Shown piece by piece: positions 17,339 through 26,041 of a DNA stretch of 64,000 nucleotides. Position 1 is the stretch's first letter. The number at the start of each line of letters is the position of its first letter. Source of the DNA: Natronobacterium gregoryi SP2 (GTDB lineage: Archaea > Halobacteriota > Halobacteria > Halobacteriales > Natrialbaceae); assembly GCF_000230715.2 (NCBI RefSeq), contig NC_019792.1:434001-498000 (forward strand), read 5' to 3'. A program made the translations under genes and the position numbers. The notes below the pieces were generated by a model. It ran no database searches, had not been told where the DNA came from, and saw nothing but the letters and a program-made list of their open reading frames with translations.

Positions 17339-18156
17339 GCGACGGAACCCGGCGTGACTCTGGCGTGCCGGTTTCGATCCCCGATAGCTCGATTTTCCCG
17401 CTGTTGTGGGTCGTTGCCCGAAAACAGGTCGTGTTACTCCTCCGGTACCCGCTGAGCACTCTCTCGCGGTTTCTGACGATGCTCATCTTCTTCCTCGTAG
17501 TCTTCTTCGGCGGGCAGGCAGTCGCCGGCCCAGCCATCACCGACACGCTCGACGGGATCATCGTCGGTTTCTTCCTGTTTACGCTGGCGATCACCGCCTA
17601 CTCCGGACTGGCCTGGAACGTCACCCGCGAAGCCCAGTGGGGCACTCTCGAGCGACTGTTCATGTCGCCGTACGGATTCGGCACTGTCATGGGCGTCAAA
17701 GCCGCCATCAACGTCTGTCTGAGCTTCCTGTGGGGCGCTGCGTTACTCTTCGCGATGATGGGAATCTCCGGCCGGTGGCTCACGTTCGACGTCGTCACCG
17801 TCGTCCCGCTGGCGGCGCTGACGGTCGCCTCCGTGATCGGCATCGGCTTCTGTTTTGCCGGCCTCGCACTGGTCTACAAGCGCCTCGAGAACCTGTTCCA
17901 GCTCGTCCAGTTCGGGTTCGTTCCCCTGATCGCCGCACCCGTCGGCGGCCTCGAGTGGCTGAAACTGTTCCCTGTCGCACACGGTAGCTATCTCACTCGC
18001 GTCGCGATGAGCGACGGGGTTCGGCTCTGGGAGCTCCCGGCGTCAGAGCTCGCGATCCTGACGGTCGTCAGCGTGGCGTACCTTCTCGCGGGCTACTACT
18101 GTTTCGTCCTCGCGAGCCGGAAAGCTCGTCGGGAGGGGCTTCTCGGACACTACTGA
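17335..18156 (+). CDS. ABC-2 type transporter permease
   Basis: 273 residues with six hydrophobic segments, among them LTMLIFFLVVFFGGQAV, IIVGFFLFTLAITAYSGLAW, AINVCLSFLWGAALLFAMM, VVPLAALTVASVIGIGF, LVQFGFVPLIAAPVGGL and ILTVVSVAYLLAGYYC. The segment between the first two and EAQWGTLERLFMSPYGF is typical of ABC-2 exporters (NodJ/DrrB class). GTG start coupled to the ATPase gene. It forms the membrane channel for the pair. Confidence 0.9.
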   Translation: MSDGTRRDSGVPVSIPDSSIFPLLWVVARKQVVLLLRYPLSTLSRFLTMLIFFLVVFFGGQAVAGPAITDTLDGIIVGFFLFTLAITAYSGLAWNVTREAQWGTLERLFMSPYGFGTVMGVKAAINVCLSFLWGAALLFAMMGISGRWLTFDVVTVVPLAALTVASVIGIGFCFAGLALVYKRLENLFQLVQFGFVPLIAAPVGGLEWLKLFPVAHGSYLTRVAMSDGVRLWELPASELAILTVVSVAYLLAGYYCFVLASRKARREGLLGHY

Positions 18157-18234
18157 CGGTCGAACCATCACCGCCGGTATTCTTCGCGGCGAGATGCCGT
18201 GAGCTTTAAGCGACCGTCACGCCCGTGTCTGGGT

Positions 18235-19218
18235 ATGAAAGCGACCGCGATGGCCCACCCCATCCAGGGGCTGGTCAAGTACCACGGCATGCGAGATCAC
18301 GTCGAGCGACTCCCCTACCACGACAGTATCAGCGTCTGTACGGCCCCGAGCCACACCCGAACCACCGTCGAGTTCTCTATGGATTACGACGAGGACACCT
18401 TCGTCGTCGACGGCGAAGAACTCGGGGGCCGCGCCGCCGAACGGGTCGAAGCCGTCGTCGAGAAGGCCCGCTCGCTGTCCGACGCCGCCCACACGGTCTA
18501 TCCCGTCCGCCTCGAGAGCGAGAACAGTTTTCCGACGAACGTCGGACTCGGCTCCTCCTCGTCCGGTTTCGCGGCCGCCGCGATGGCACTCGCGGAGGCA
18601 GCGGAACTCGACGCCTCGATGCAGGAAATCTCGACGATCGCTCGAGTGGGGTCGGCGTCGTCGGCTCGCGCCGTGACGGGTGCGTTCTCCCAGCTTCAGA
18701 CGGGACTGAACGACGAGGACTGCGTCTCCCGCCGGCTCCCGACCGACCTCCACGAGAATCTAAAGATTATCGTGGGGCTCGTTCCCTACCACAAGGAGAC
18801 CGAAGACGCACACAACGAGGCCGAGGACAGCCACATGTTCGAGGCACGGAACGCCCACATCCACAGCCAGATCGCCGAGATGCGGGACGCGCTCCGCGAG
18901 AACGACTTCCACCGAACCTTCGAACTCGCCGAACACGACTCCCTCTCGCTTGCGGCGACGACGATGACTGGCCCCGAGGGATGGGTCTACTGGCAGCCCG
19001 CGACACTGGCGATCTTCAACCGCGTGCGCGAACTCCGTGAAGAGGAGGAGATCCCCGTCTACTTCTCGACGGACACCGGCGCGACCGTCTACGTCAACAC
19101 GACCGACGAACACGCCGAGTACGTCGAAGAACAGATCAGCGACTGTGGCGTCTCGACATCGATCTGGGAGGTCGGCGGCCCAGCGAAGCTGTTAGACGAG
19201 GACGAGCACCTCTTCTAA
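18235..19218 (+). CDS. mvaD: Phosphomevalonate decarboxylase (diphosphomevalonate decarboxylase homolog)
   Basis: 327 residues, GHMP-kinase fold. The ATP-binding loop is FPTNVGLGSSSSGFAAAA (about residues 100-117), and SASSARAVTGAF holds the decarboxylase-type Ser-Ala-Arg region. Haloarchaea are known to use phosphomevalonate decarboxylase with isopentenyl phosphate kinase in an altered mevalonate pathway, and this protein matches that subfamily by eye. It would supply isoprenoid precursors for the synthase at 11439. Start ATG at 18235 follows a GC-rich leader. Confidence 0.9.
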   Translation: MKATAMAHPIQGLVKYHGMRDHVERLPYHDSISVCTAPSHTRTTVEFSMDYDEDTFVVDGEELGGRAAERVEAVVEKARSLSDAAHTVYPVRLESENSFPTNVGLGSSSSGFAAAAMALAEAAELDASMQEISTIARVGSASSARAVTGAFSQLQTGLNDEDCVSRRLPTDLHENLKIIVGLVPYHKETEDAHNEAEDSHMFEARNAHIHSQIAEMRDALRENDFHRTFELAEHDSLSLAATTMTGPEGWVYWQPATLAIFNRVRELREEEEIPVYFSTDTGATVYVNTTDEHAEYVEEQISDCGVSTSIWEVGGPAKLLDEDEHLF

Positions 19219-19531
19219 ACGAACGTTTGCGCTTGGGCGTGCCGCGCTCTCGGCAAAATCTCGAGAGAGCGACGCTCTCTCGGGCTTCGCGGAATCTTCG
19301 ATTCCGCTTAGCTTCGATGAAAAGCACTCCTCCCTCCGTTCCGAACGCACAGCGTTCTCCACATCGGTCGTCGGCCCGCTCGCTCCCTGTGGTCGCTCGC
19401 GGTGAGCTTACAGGGAACGCCGGTCTTTCTCCGAGTCGGGCAAGCAGCCGCTTTGCGACTGCTTGCCGCTCTTTGTAAGCCCTGTTTTCTGTCCTGTCTC
19501 TGATTTCGGCGTCGAACTCGTCGGCAAAGAG
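19219..19531. other. Gene-free region carrying an array of perfect hairpins
   Basis: No gene is evident. Five back-to-back inverted repeats are present: 19262-19282 (10-bp arms), 19289-19307 (8-bp arms, loop TTC), 19343-19357 (6-bp arms, loop ACA), 19384-19416 (7-bp outer arms with a nested GCTC/GAGC pair) and 19439-19467 (9-bp arms). See the finding. Confidence 0.6.
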
Positions 19532-19712
19532 CTATACCGCCCGCTCGAGAACCTCGCGTTCCCGGCCCGGATCGAGTCGGCGGTCGGCTCTCCCACGTTC
19601 TTCGACCGACGCGACTTCCTCGAGGAACGCGCGGACAGGTTCCCGGTCAGGAGCGCCGACGCCGGTCTCGAGAACGTGATCGGCGACCGACTGCTCGCCG
19701 TCTTGCAGTAAC
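19532..19712 (-). pseudogene. Out-of-frame coding remnant after the LVIVD gene
   Basis: On the minus strand, in a frame shifted relative to the LVIVD gene, codons read LLQDGEQSVADHVLETGVGA and continue with normal haloarchaeal usage to a TAG at 19532. A TGA lies just upstream in the same frame and there is no start codon, so this looks like the end of a gene severed by a frameshift near 19705, either the true C-terminus of the LVIVD protein or a lost neighbour. Confidence 0.4.
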
Positions 19713-21104
19713 GCTCAGCGACGGGTCGCGGGCTTTCCTGTTCCCGTCGGCATCACCGGCGTTGCCCGTCTCCGAACGTCCAGTTGGGGTCCCGCTTTCG
19801 CCCTCGGGAACGGCGGTGTCGGGCTCGAGCAGCGATGGCGGCTCGGTCTGCTCGCCGGCGGCAAGCGGGAACGTGTACAGTGCTCCGTCGGTCGGTGCGT
19901 TGGGGATCGCGGGCGTGCTACTCGCAACGAACGTCTCGCCCGGTTCGGCGACGCGAGCGGTCCAGAAGCCCGCAGTCTTGGGATCGCGCCACCACGCGAG
20001 TGCTCTCGGCGACGTGGGATCACTCACGTCGTAGACGTTCACTCCGCCGCGGTACCACGACGAGTAAAGCACTCCGTCCCAGAGCTCGAAGTTGTGGGCC
20101 GTCGTCCACAGGCCGGCCTCGTAGCTCTCGTCGACCGCAGCCGGTGGCTCGATCGAACCCTGCAGTTCGGGAGCGGTCGACTCACTCACGTCGTAGAGGT
20201 CGATCCCGCCCGGCCCGTCCGGTTCCGCGCCACCGGTCGCCCACGCCTCTCTACCGACCGCGAGGAGGTCGCCCGTCTCGTCGACTGCGGCGTAGTGGTC
20301 GTTGCCCGGCAACCCAAGACGCGCCTCCGTGTCGTCTTCGATCTCGAGAGTCCGTTCGAGTGTCGTCTCTGCGACGTGCGAGAGGGACGCGGGCGTTCCG
20401 GGATCGGAGACATCCAACAGGTAGGTGCCGGCGTTCCAGTGAGCGAGATACGCGACGTCGTCGTGGACGTAGACATCGTGGAGATACCGGGTACGCCAGT
20501 CGACGTCTTTCCAGCCAGGGTCGCGCTCGGCGAGCGACCAGCGCCCGATCTCTTCGATCCCGTCGCCGACGTTGTAGACGACCAGGGGGTTCTCGGAGCG
20601 TCCGTTTGCGACGACGTAGAGGATCTCGCCCTCGAGATAGCAGTTGTGAATGTGAAACCCAGTCTCGTACGGCTCGTCGACGGGTTCGGGATCGCCGGGG
20701 TCGCTGACGTCGTAACAGACGAACCCGTGAAACGGATAGTTCGAACTCTCGTTTGCCGGCCCTGGGACCACCAGCCGGTCGCCGTCTACTTTGACGTCTA
20801 AAATCTCGAGGAGTGGATCGCCGTCGACCTCGATGCTGGCTTCCTCGAAGCGAAGGGACGGGTCGGCCGGATCGCTGACGTCGACGACGGCGAACCCGGT
20901 CGTCGTGGCGAGATAGACCGTCTCGCCGGCGTCGCCGACGACGGCCTCGGCGGCTCCGTCGACCGCAACCCGGCCGAGCGGTTCGTACGACTCGTCACTG
21001 TCGGCCGTCGCAACCGGGCTGTCGGCGGTCGAACTCGCCAGGACCGAGGTGGAAAGGCCAAGAGCGAGGGCGCCACTCCGACGAAGGAGCGTTCGTCGTC
21101 GCAT
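19647..21104 (-). CDS. Secreted LVIVD-repeat beta-propeller protein, probably frameshifted at its 3' end
   Basis: The start at 21104 gives MRRRTLLRRSGALALGLSTS, a twin-arginine type signal. The mature protein is built of repeats around VYLATTTGFAVVDVSDPADP, FVCYDVSDPGDPEPV, TYLLDVSDPGTPASL, GIDLYDVSES and GVNVYDVSDPTSP, the LVIVD motif of a beta-propeller. Conserved HIHNCYLEG and YLHDVYVHDDVAY suggest a metal-binding face. It acts outside the cell; the partner is unknown. The last 25 residues become Arg-rich (SVTARRRAVGRRSRSRD), the mark of an out-of-frame reading, which supports a frameshift near 19705. Confidence 0.8.
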   Translation of the reverse strand: MRRRTLLRRSGALALGLSTSVLASSTADSPVATADSDESYEPLGRVAVDGAAEAVVGDAGETVYLATTTGFAVVDVSDPADPSLRFEEASIEVDGDPLLEILDVKVDGDRLVVPGPANESSNYPFHGFVCYDVSDPGDPEPVDEPYETGFHIHNCYLEGEILYVVANGRSENPLVVYNVGDGIEEIGRWSLAERDPGWKDVDWRTRYLHDVYVHDDVAYLAHWNAGTYLLDVSDPGTPASLSHVAETTLERTLEIEDDTEARLGLPGNDHYAAVDETGDLLAVGREAWATGGAEPDGPGGIDLYDVSESTAPELQGSIEPPAAVDESYEAGLWTTAHNFELWDGVLYSSWYRGGVNVYDVSDPTSPRALAWWRDPKTAGFWTARVAEPGETFVASSTPAIPNAPTDGALYTFPLAAGEQTEPPSLLEPDTAVPEGESGTPTGRSETGNAGDADGNRKARDPSLSVTARRRAVGRRSRSRDRRRRS

Positions 21105-21288
21105 ACACTCCTCGACGGGTCGACCGACCAAATAGGTCGGGCAGCTACAGTAGCCACTGCACACCAGCTCACACGACACCTGTGCGATCGGTGGCCCGTA
21201 GTCGCAGTTGGGGCGATACTGTCGTTTCACCCGCCGATGGATCGATCCCACTCGTGTGTGCCGGTGCAACCCATCGGTTCAGTGACTC

Positions 21289-21368
21289 ATACTGTCGGAC
21301 AGAACGATTGTGAGAATTCGCCGCTCCCGTCTGGCGAATTCTCTTCATTGACTTCTGTCCGACAGTAT
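21289..21368. repeat. Nested 80-bp palindrome (unit C)
   Basis: Outer arms ATACTGTCGGACAGAA and its exact complement enclose a second inverted repeat with GAGAATTCGCC arms. It is directly followed by composite repeat copy 1, in the upstream region of the LVIVD gene. One copy was found in the window. Confidence 0.7.
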
Positions 21369-21370
21369 CA

Positions 21371-21541
21371 CTAGTACTCCGCCAAGCGTCGACTGCTGAG
21401 TGAACCCAGACGACCGCATTCGGTTTCACTCACCCGTTCAGGCTTGCCAAAGCACTAGTACCGTCCCAACCGTCGACTGACGGGTCGAATCGAGCCACAC
21501 CGCCAGATTCGACCCATCAGTTCAGGCTTGGCCCGCCACTA
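21371..21541. repeat. Composite A-B repeat, copy 1 (A+ B+)
   Basis: Unit A (about 85 bp, from CTAGTACTCCGCCAAGCGTC to GGCTTGCCAAAGCACTAG) is followed by unit B (from CTAGTACCGTCCCAACCGTC to CAGGCTTGGCCCGCCACTA). Each unit is an imperfect palindrome, and CTAG lies at the left edge and at the junction. The right end supplies the TAG stop codon of the ROK kinase gene on the minus strand (21539-21541). Confidence 0.85.
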
Positions 21542-22516
21542 TGTCGTGAACTTTCGACGATCACCAGTTCCGCCCGTCATCGCACTCGCGAGTGCGCCCT
21601 CGAGGACGACGTCGTCGCCGTGGTCGGTGACGCGAAACTCGGGGACGTTGTTCAGCAACATCTCGGAGACGCGCTCGCGGATCGGGTCGACGACCAACTT
21701 CTCGTTGTAGAGTGCAACGGCACCGCCGAAGGAGACGACGAGCGGCGCGAACGACTGGACGACGTTCGTGACACCGAGTGCGTTCCAGTGGACGAGTTGC
21801 TCGATCGTGTAGTCGGCCAGTTCGTCCTCGCCCGCCAGTTCAAAGACATCTCGCGCCGTGAACGCGGGGTCCTCGAGCGGCAGACTCGTCTCGATCGTCG
21901 GGTCGTCTTCGGCGAGTAGTCGTGTGTACTCGGGGATGCCGTTGCCCGAGCAGTAGGCCTCCCAGTGGCCGTCGTGGCCACAGCCACAGGTCAGGCGACC
22001 GCGCGGGTCGACGACGGTGTGGCCGACTTCGCCCGCGTTGCCGTCCCAGCCGTCGAGAATTTCGCCGTCACAGCAGACGCCTGCGCCGATCCCCGAGGAG
22101 ATCGTGATGTAGACCATGTCGTCGGGGTTGCGATCGGCGTGGAACCGCTCGCCGATGACGCCCGCGTTCGTGTCGTTGTGGAGGTAGACCTCCTCGCTGT
22201 CGATCAGTTTCTCGATCGGACCGGTGAGCGGAATCCGGTCGATCGAGTCGGGGAGGTTGGCCGGGTCGATCACTGCCCCTTCCGCGAGGTCGAACGGACC
22301 GATCGAGCCGATCCCCGCCGCCTCGATCCAGGTGGGTTCGATCCCAGCGTCATCACAGGCCTCGCGAAACGTCCGGAGGACGCCTTCCGTCACGTCGATT
22401 CCGGTGGGTCCGCGTGGCGTTTCGTTACGACTGACACCGATCGTCGTTCCGTCGTCGTCTCCGACGGCGGCCCGTACGTTGGTCGCGCCGAGGTCGACGC
22501 CGGCGTAATAGACCAT
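21539..22516 (-). CDS. ROK family sugar kinase (glucokinase-like)
   Basis: 325 residues from ATG at 22516. Phosphorylates a hexose, probably glucose, with ATP. The ATPase phosphate motif is GVDLGATNVRAAVGD, the sugar/base-binding block is NDTNAGVIGERF with catalytic Asp, then ISSGIGAGVCCDGEIL, GEVGHTVVD, a zinc-type CGCGHDGHWEAYCSG in which one usual Cys is His, and the adenosine motif VVSFGGAVAL. Complete protein. Its stop codon lies inside composite repeat copy 1, suggesting the original end has been replaced. Confidence 0.9.
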   Translation of the reverse strand: MVYYAGVDLGATNVRAAVGDDDGTTIGVSRNETPRGPTGIDVTEGVLRTFREACDDAGIEPTWIEAAGIGSIGPFDLAEGAVIDPANLPDSIDRIPLTGPIEKLIDSEEVYLHNDTNAGVIGERFHADRNPDDMVYITISSGIGAGVCCDGEILDGWDGNAGEVGHTVVDPRGRLTCGCGHDGHWEAYCSGNGIPEYTRLLAEDDPTIETSLPLEDPAFTARDVFELAGEDELADYTIEQLVHWNALGVTNVVQSFAPLVVSFGGAVALYNEKLVVDPIRERVSEMLLNNVPEFRVTDHGDDVVLEGALASAMTGGTGDRRKFTT

Positions 22517-22681
22517 CCTACCCGAACGGACACCGCCAGCGTACTTAACTACCAAGATACGACTCGGAGCCGAGTACTGTTCTACACACTCGAGGCCGCT
22601 CACCGCCTGCGAGCGAGTGGGCGACGGTCGAGAGGCGACGAGTCGACCGACACCTGTGCTCGTGTGGATTGCGCTACCGAT

Positions 22682-22852
22682 CTAGTACTCCGCCAAGCGT
22701 CGACTGATAAGTGAACCCAGACGACCGCATTCGGTTTCACTCATCCGTTCAGGCTTGCCAAAGCACTAGTACTGTCCCAACCGTCGACTGACGGGTCGAA
22801 TCGAGCGACACCGCCAGATTCGACCCACCAGTTCAGGCTTGGCCCGCCACTA
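22682..22852. repeat. Composite A-B repeat, copy 2 (A+ B+)
   Basis: Same arrangement as copy 1, with a few substitutions (ACTGATAAGTGAAC in unit A). It lies upstream of the ROK kinase gene, so that gene is bracketed by two direct copies 1.3 kb apart, an arrangement that could allow deletion by recombination. Confidence 0.85.
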
Positions 22853-22909
22853 GCGGTGCAACCGCCGTCTGGGTTGCGGTTGCGCCGGAACCGACGGACC
22901 GTAAACCGT
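22853..22909. repeat. 79-bp palindromic element, copy 7 (truncated)
   Basis: Only the right part remains (TTGCGGTTGCGCCGGAA...GTAAACCGT). It runs into composite repeat copy 2 on the left and ends at the stop codon of the stress protein gene on the right. Confidence 0.6.
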
Positions 22910-22910
22910 C

Positions 22911-23375
22911 TCACTCCATGACATCCAGGTCTCGGTAGTACGTGACGGGACAGGGCGACTGCAAGAGGATATCCTGTGACACCGACCCGAGAACTGCCTT
23001 CTCTGCCGGCGATCGCCGCCGCCCGCCGAGGACGATTCGGTCGGCGTCGACCGCCCTGGCCATGTCGACGACCTCGTCGCTCACGTCGCCGAGAGCACCG
23101 CGAATCTCGTAGTCGACGCCTGCGTCCTCGAACCTGTCGACGAGGTCGCCGACTGGCGGCCGATTCTCGGCGACTTCGTCGGGGTCGACGTGTTCGACGC
23201 GTTCTTCCAGTCCGAGATCGTCCCGGAACTCCTCGTACTCGTGGTCGGTGAAAGCGTGGCCGATCACGACCGACGCCTCGAGTGGTTTCGCGGTCTCGAG
23301 GACGGTCTCGGCGAGTCCGTTCGCACGAACCGTGTCCATCGGGCCGACGGCCAGCAAGATCGTATCAATTGCCAT
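22911..23375 (-). CDS. Universal stress protein (single UspA domain)
   Basis: 154 residues, starting MAIDTILLAVGPMDTVRANG. The fold is UspA, but the nucleotide signature is altered: IVLGGRRRSPAEKAVLGSVSQDIL keeps G-x2... and GS, with RRR in place of the usual GRxG. ATP binding is plausible but not certain. Its stop TGA is immediately followed by the truncated palindromic copy 7. Confidence 0.85.
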   Translation of the reverse strand: MAIDTILLAVGPMDTVRANGLAETVLETAKPLEASVVIGHAFTDHEYEEFRDDLGLEERVEHVDPDEVAENRPPVGDLVDRFEDAGVDYEIRGALGDVSDEVVDMARAVDADRIVLGGRRRSPAEKAVLGSVSQDILLQSPCPVTYYRDLDVME

Positions 23376-23447
23376 GTGCTGACATATCTGGACCGACCAG
23401 CATAAGTATTCACGTGCGTGCAGAATTTCGAACGGTGTCGACTCCGG

Positions 23448-23918
23448 TTACGGTGACCGGTCGAGTTCGTCGGCGGCGTCGACGCGACCGATCGCCAGCA
23501 GCGTCGAGATCCGTGCGTTCTCCTTGATCTGGACACCACCGTCGGCGACGGTCAGCGGGATCAGTGGGAGGTGTGAGACGACCTGCATCGACGGGTGGGA
23601 GACGCCACGGGCGAGCAGGTCGTTTCGCGGCTGGAGGAAGAGTGGCTCGTCGAGGTCGGTCAGGAACTCGTTGTGCTGGAGGACGTACTGTCCGCCCTCG
23701 AGGTGCCACCAGCCGAACTCGTCGTCGGGGTCGCGAAGTTCCGTATCGACTGGCTCGAGGTCGGCGTCCTCGAGTTCGTCGCCGCCGAAGTCGACGCGGC
23801 CGGGACCGGCGACCTCGTATATCGCACTCGCTGTCAGGTCGATGCCGTGTTCGTGGGCCTGTGCGGGTTCGTACACCAGGTTGTCGACGTAGTCGGCGAG
23901 CGGATGGTCGGCTGACAT
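23448..23918 (-). CDS. dCTP deaminase/dUTPase family protein
   Basis: 156 residues from ATG at 23918. The trimeric dUTPase fold is visible in VLQHNEFLTDLDEPLFLQPRN (strand motifs), the LLARGVSHPSMQVVSHLPLIP segment and VADGGVQIKENARISTL. In archaea, members of this group hydrolyse dUTP or deaminate dCTP to keep uracil out of DNA. Motif conservation is partial, for instance no clear SRSSxAR is visible, so the activity is uncertain. Divergent with the M20 hydrolase, about 100 bp apart. Confidence 0.7.
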   Translation of the reverse strand: MSADHPLADYVDNLVYEPAQAHEHGIDLTASAIYEVAGPGRVDFGGDELEDADLEPVDTELRDPDDEFGWWHLEGGQYVLQHNEFLTDLDEPLFLQPRNDLLARGVSHPSMQVVSHLPLIPLTVADGGVQIKENARISTLLAIGRVDAADELDRSP

Positions 23919-24019
23919 TCGGTGTGAACTGACGGTTCGAGACGGTAAAAAACGTGGCGTGTTCCGTCGGCGCTGCCGGGACGGGAACGCGTATTCCGTC
24001 GGACGACGAACGTGTACGT

Positions 24020-25318
24020 ATGAGTGAGAACGCGAGGGGGGACGGTGGCGGTGCCGGGCGAACGCTCTCGGTCGACCGTGATCGGCTCCGGTCGGACGTC
24101 GAGCGAAACGCCGAGTTCGGCGCAGTCGAGCCACCGGAGGCGAACGCACACGGACGAACCGTCCTGACGGGAACCGAGGCGAACCGACGCGCCCGCGACT
24201 CCCTCGTCGAGCGACTCGAGGACGCCGGACTCTCGGTCTCGGTCGACGCCGTCGGCAACGTCCTGGGCACGTGGACGCCGGAGTCGGCAAACCCCGATGC
24301 CGCGCCGGTCGTCGCCGGGAGCCACCTCGACTCGGTCCCCGAAGGTGGGATCTTCGACGGACCGCTCGGCGTCTACGCCGCCCTCGAGGCCGTCCGCACC
24401 CTGCAGGAAGCCGACGGCGAACCAGCGCGTCCGGTCGCCGTCGTCTCGTTCACCGAAGAGGAGGGCACTCGCTTCGGCGGCGGCCTGCTCGGCTCCGGGG
24501 TCGCGACCGGCCATCGGACAGTCGAGGACGCACTCGCGCTGACCGACGACGAGGGCACGACCCTCGAGGAGGCACTCGAGTCCATCGGCTACCGCGGCGA
24601 GAGTCGTCTCGAGCCGTCCGACTGGGATTCCTTCCTCGAGTTGCACGTCGAACAGGATACGCGTCTCGAGGAGCGAGCGGTGCCGGTCGGCGTCGTCACG
24701 ACGATCACAGGTATCCTTCACGCGGACGCCCGCTTCGTTGGCGAGACGGACCACGCGGGGACGACAGGGATGGCGGACCGGACGGACGCTCTCGCGGCCG
24801 CCAGCGAGTTCGTTCTCGAACTCGAGCGGGCGGGCCGGGAGTTCGCGGGCGAAGACGGAACCGCGGTCGCGACCGTCGGAAAGAGCCACGTCCGACCGAA
24901 CGCGACCAACGTCGTCCCCGGCGAGGTCGAACTCGGCGTCGACGGTCGCGACGTCGAGGCCGAGACGATGGATCGACTCCTCGAGCGGGCACGGAAGTGT
25001 CTCGACTCTCTCGAGGCCGACCGCGGCGTCGAGACCGACCTCGAGATCGAACTCGAGGTCGCGCCGGCGCCGATGACCGACCGCTGCCGGGAGGCCTTGT
25101 CGACGGGTGCCGACGCTGCGGGGGTCGAGTCGGTGTCCCTGCACTCGGGTGCGGCCCACGACACGATGTACGTCTCGCGGGTGACCGACGCCGGAATGCT
25201 GTTCGTCCCTTCTGAGGACGGGCTTTCGCATACGCCGTTCGAGTGGACCGACTGGGGGGACTGTGCGACGGGTGCTCGCGTGCTCGCCGAGGCGATGACC
25301 CGTCTCGCGGACGACTGA
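24020..25318 (+). CDS. M20 family amidohydrolase (N-carbamoyl-amino acid hydrolase/allantoate amidohydrolase type)
   Basis: 432 residues. Hydrolyses a C-N amide in carbamoyl or ureido compounds using two metal ions. Motifs in order: VDAVGNVLGTW, GSHLDSVPEGGIFDGPLGV with metal His and bridging Asp, SFTEEEGTRFGGGLLGS with the catalytic Glu pair, LHVEQDTRLE with another metal His, DHAGTTGMADRTDAL for the dimerisation/substrate domain, and HSGAAHDTMYVSRVT with the last His. The typical allantoate/hydantoinase family length is about 410, so it is complete. The leader of 22 codons upstream in frame is judged non-coding. Confidence 0.88.
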   Translation: MSENARGDGGGAGRTLSVDRDRLRSDVERNAEFGAVEPPEANAHGRTVLTGTEANRRARDSLVERLEDAGLSVSVDAVGNVLGTWTPESANPDAAPVVAGSHLDSVPEGGIFDGPLGVYAALEAVRTLQEADGEPARPVAVVSFTEEEGTRFGGGLLGSGVATGHRTVEDALALTDDEGTTLEEALESIGYRGESRLEPSDWDSFLELHVEQDTRLEERAVPVGVVTTITGILHADARFVGETDHAGTTGMADRTDALAAASEFVLELERAGREFAGEDGTAVATVGKSHVRPNATNVVPGEVELGVDGRDVEAETMDRLLERARKCLDSLEADRGVETDLEIELEVAPAPMTDRCREALSTGADAAGVESVSLHSGAAHDTMYVSRVTDAGMLFVPSEDGLSHTPFEWTDWGDCATGARVLAEAMTRLADD

Positions 25319-25363
25319 CGCTCGGTCCCGGAACTTGATACGTTGGCCGGTCTATGCTTACAC

Positions 25364-26041
25364 ATGGTCGACGTCCTCAGCGACGAGATCGAGCAGTTCG
25401 TACGGACCGTCGGACCCGACCCCGACGAGACGCTGTCCGAGATGGACGAGTACGCCCGCGAGCACGGGTTCCCCCACGTCGGGCCAGAGGTCGGCGGCGT
25501 CCTCCGACTGCTGGCGCGGCTGACCGACGCGAGGCGAATCTTCGAGTTCGGCTCCGGCTACGGCTACTCCGCGTACTGGTTCGCCGAAGCCCTGCCCGAA
25601 GACGGCGAGATCGTCCTCACCGAGGTCGACGAGGACGAACTCGAGATGGCACGCGGCTACATGGCCCAGGGCGGCTACGACGACCTCGCGTGGTACGAAC
25701 TCGGCGACGCGCTCGAGACGATCGGCCGGTACGACGGCCCGTTCGATGTCGTGCTGATCGACCACCAGAAACACCGGTACGTCGAGGCCTTCGAGGCGAT
25801 CAGGGAGAAGGTGCCAGTCGGTGGCGTCGTCGTCGCGGACAACGCCATCGCTGCCGGCGTCATCGAGTTCGACAAATTGCAGGAACTGATCGCAGGCGAC
25901 GCCACGGCGGCCGAGATCGACGCCAACGATCACACGGAAGGAATCGCCGACTACCTCGAGCACGTGACGACGGCCCCAGCGTTCGAGACCGTCCTGTTAC
26001 CGCTCGGAGAAGGGATCGCGGTCAGCTATCGCGTGGAGTAG
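25364..26041 (+). CDS. O-methyltransferase (class I, family 3)
   Basis: 225 residues. Motif I FEFGSGYGYSAYWFAEALP, acidic strand-2 end LTEVDEDELEMA, metal/catalytic Asp in DVVLIDHQKHRYVEAFEAI and VVVADNAIAAGV closely follow the catechol/caffeoyl-CoA O-methyltransferase family. The substrate is unknown. It follows the M20 gene by 45 bp on the same strand and may be co-transcribed. Confidence 0.88.
   Translation: MVDVLSDEIEQFVRTVGPDPDETLSEMDEYAREHGFPHVGPEVGGVLRLLARLTDARRIFEFGSGYGYSAYWFAEALPEDGEIVLTEVDEDELEMARGYMAQGGYDDLAWYELGDALETIGRYDGPFDVVLIDHQKHRYVEAFEAIREKVPVGGVVVADNAIAAGVIEFDKLQELIAGDATAAEIDANDHTEGIADYLEHVTTAPAFETVLLPLGEGIAVSYRVE

Noticed and set aside
21371-22852. CRISPR-like array from repeated palindromes at 21.4 and 22.7 kb
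   Set aside because: The copies are spaced by a gene, not by regular 30-40 bp spacers, and no cas gene is present; they are dispersed palindromic elements.
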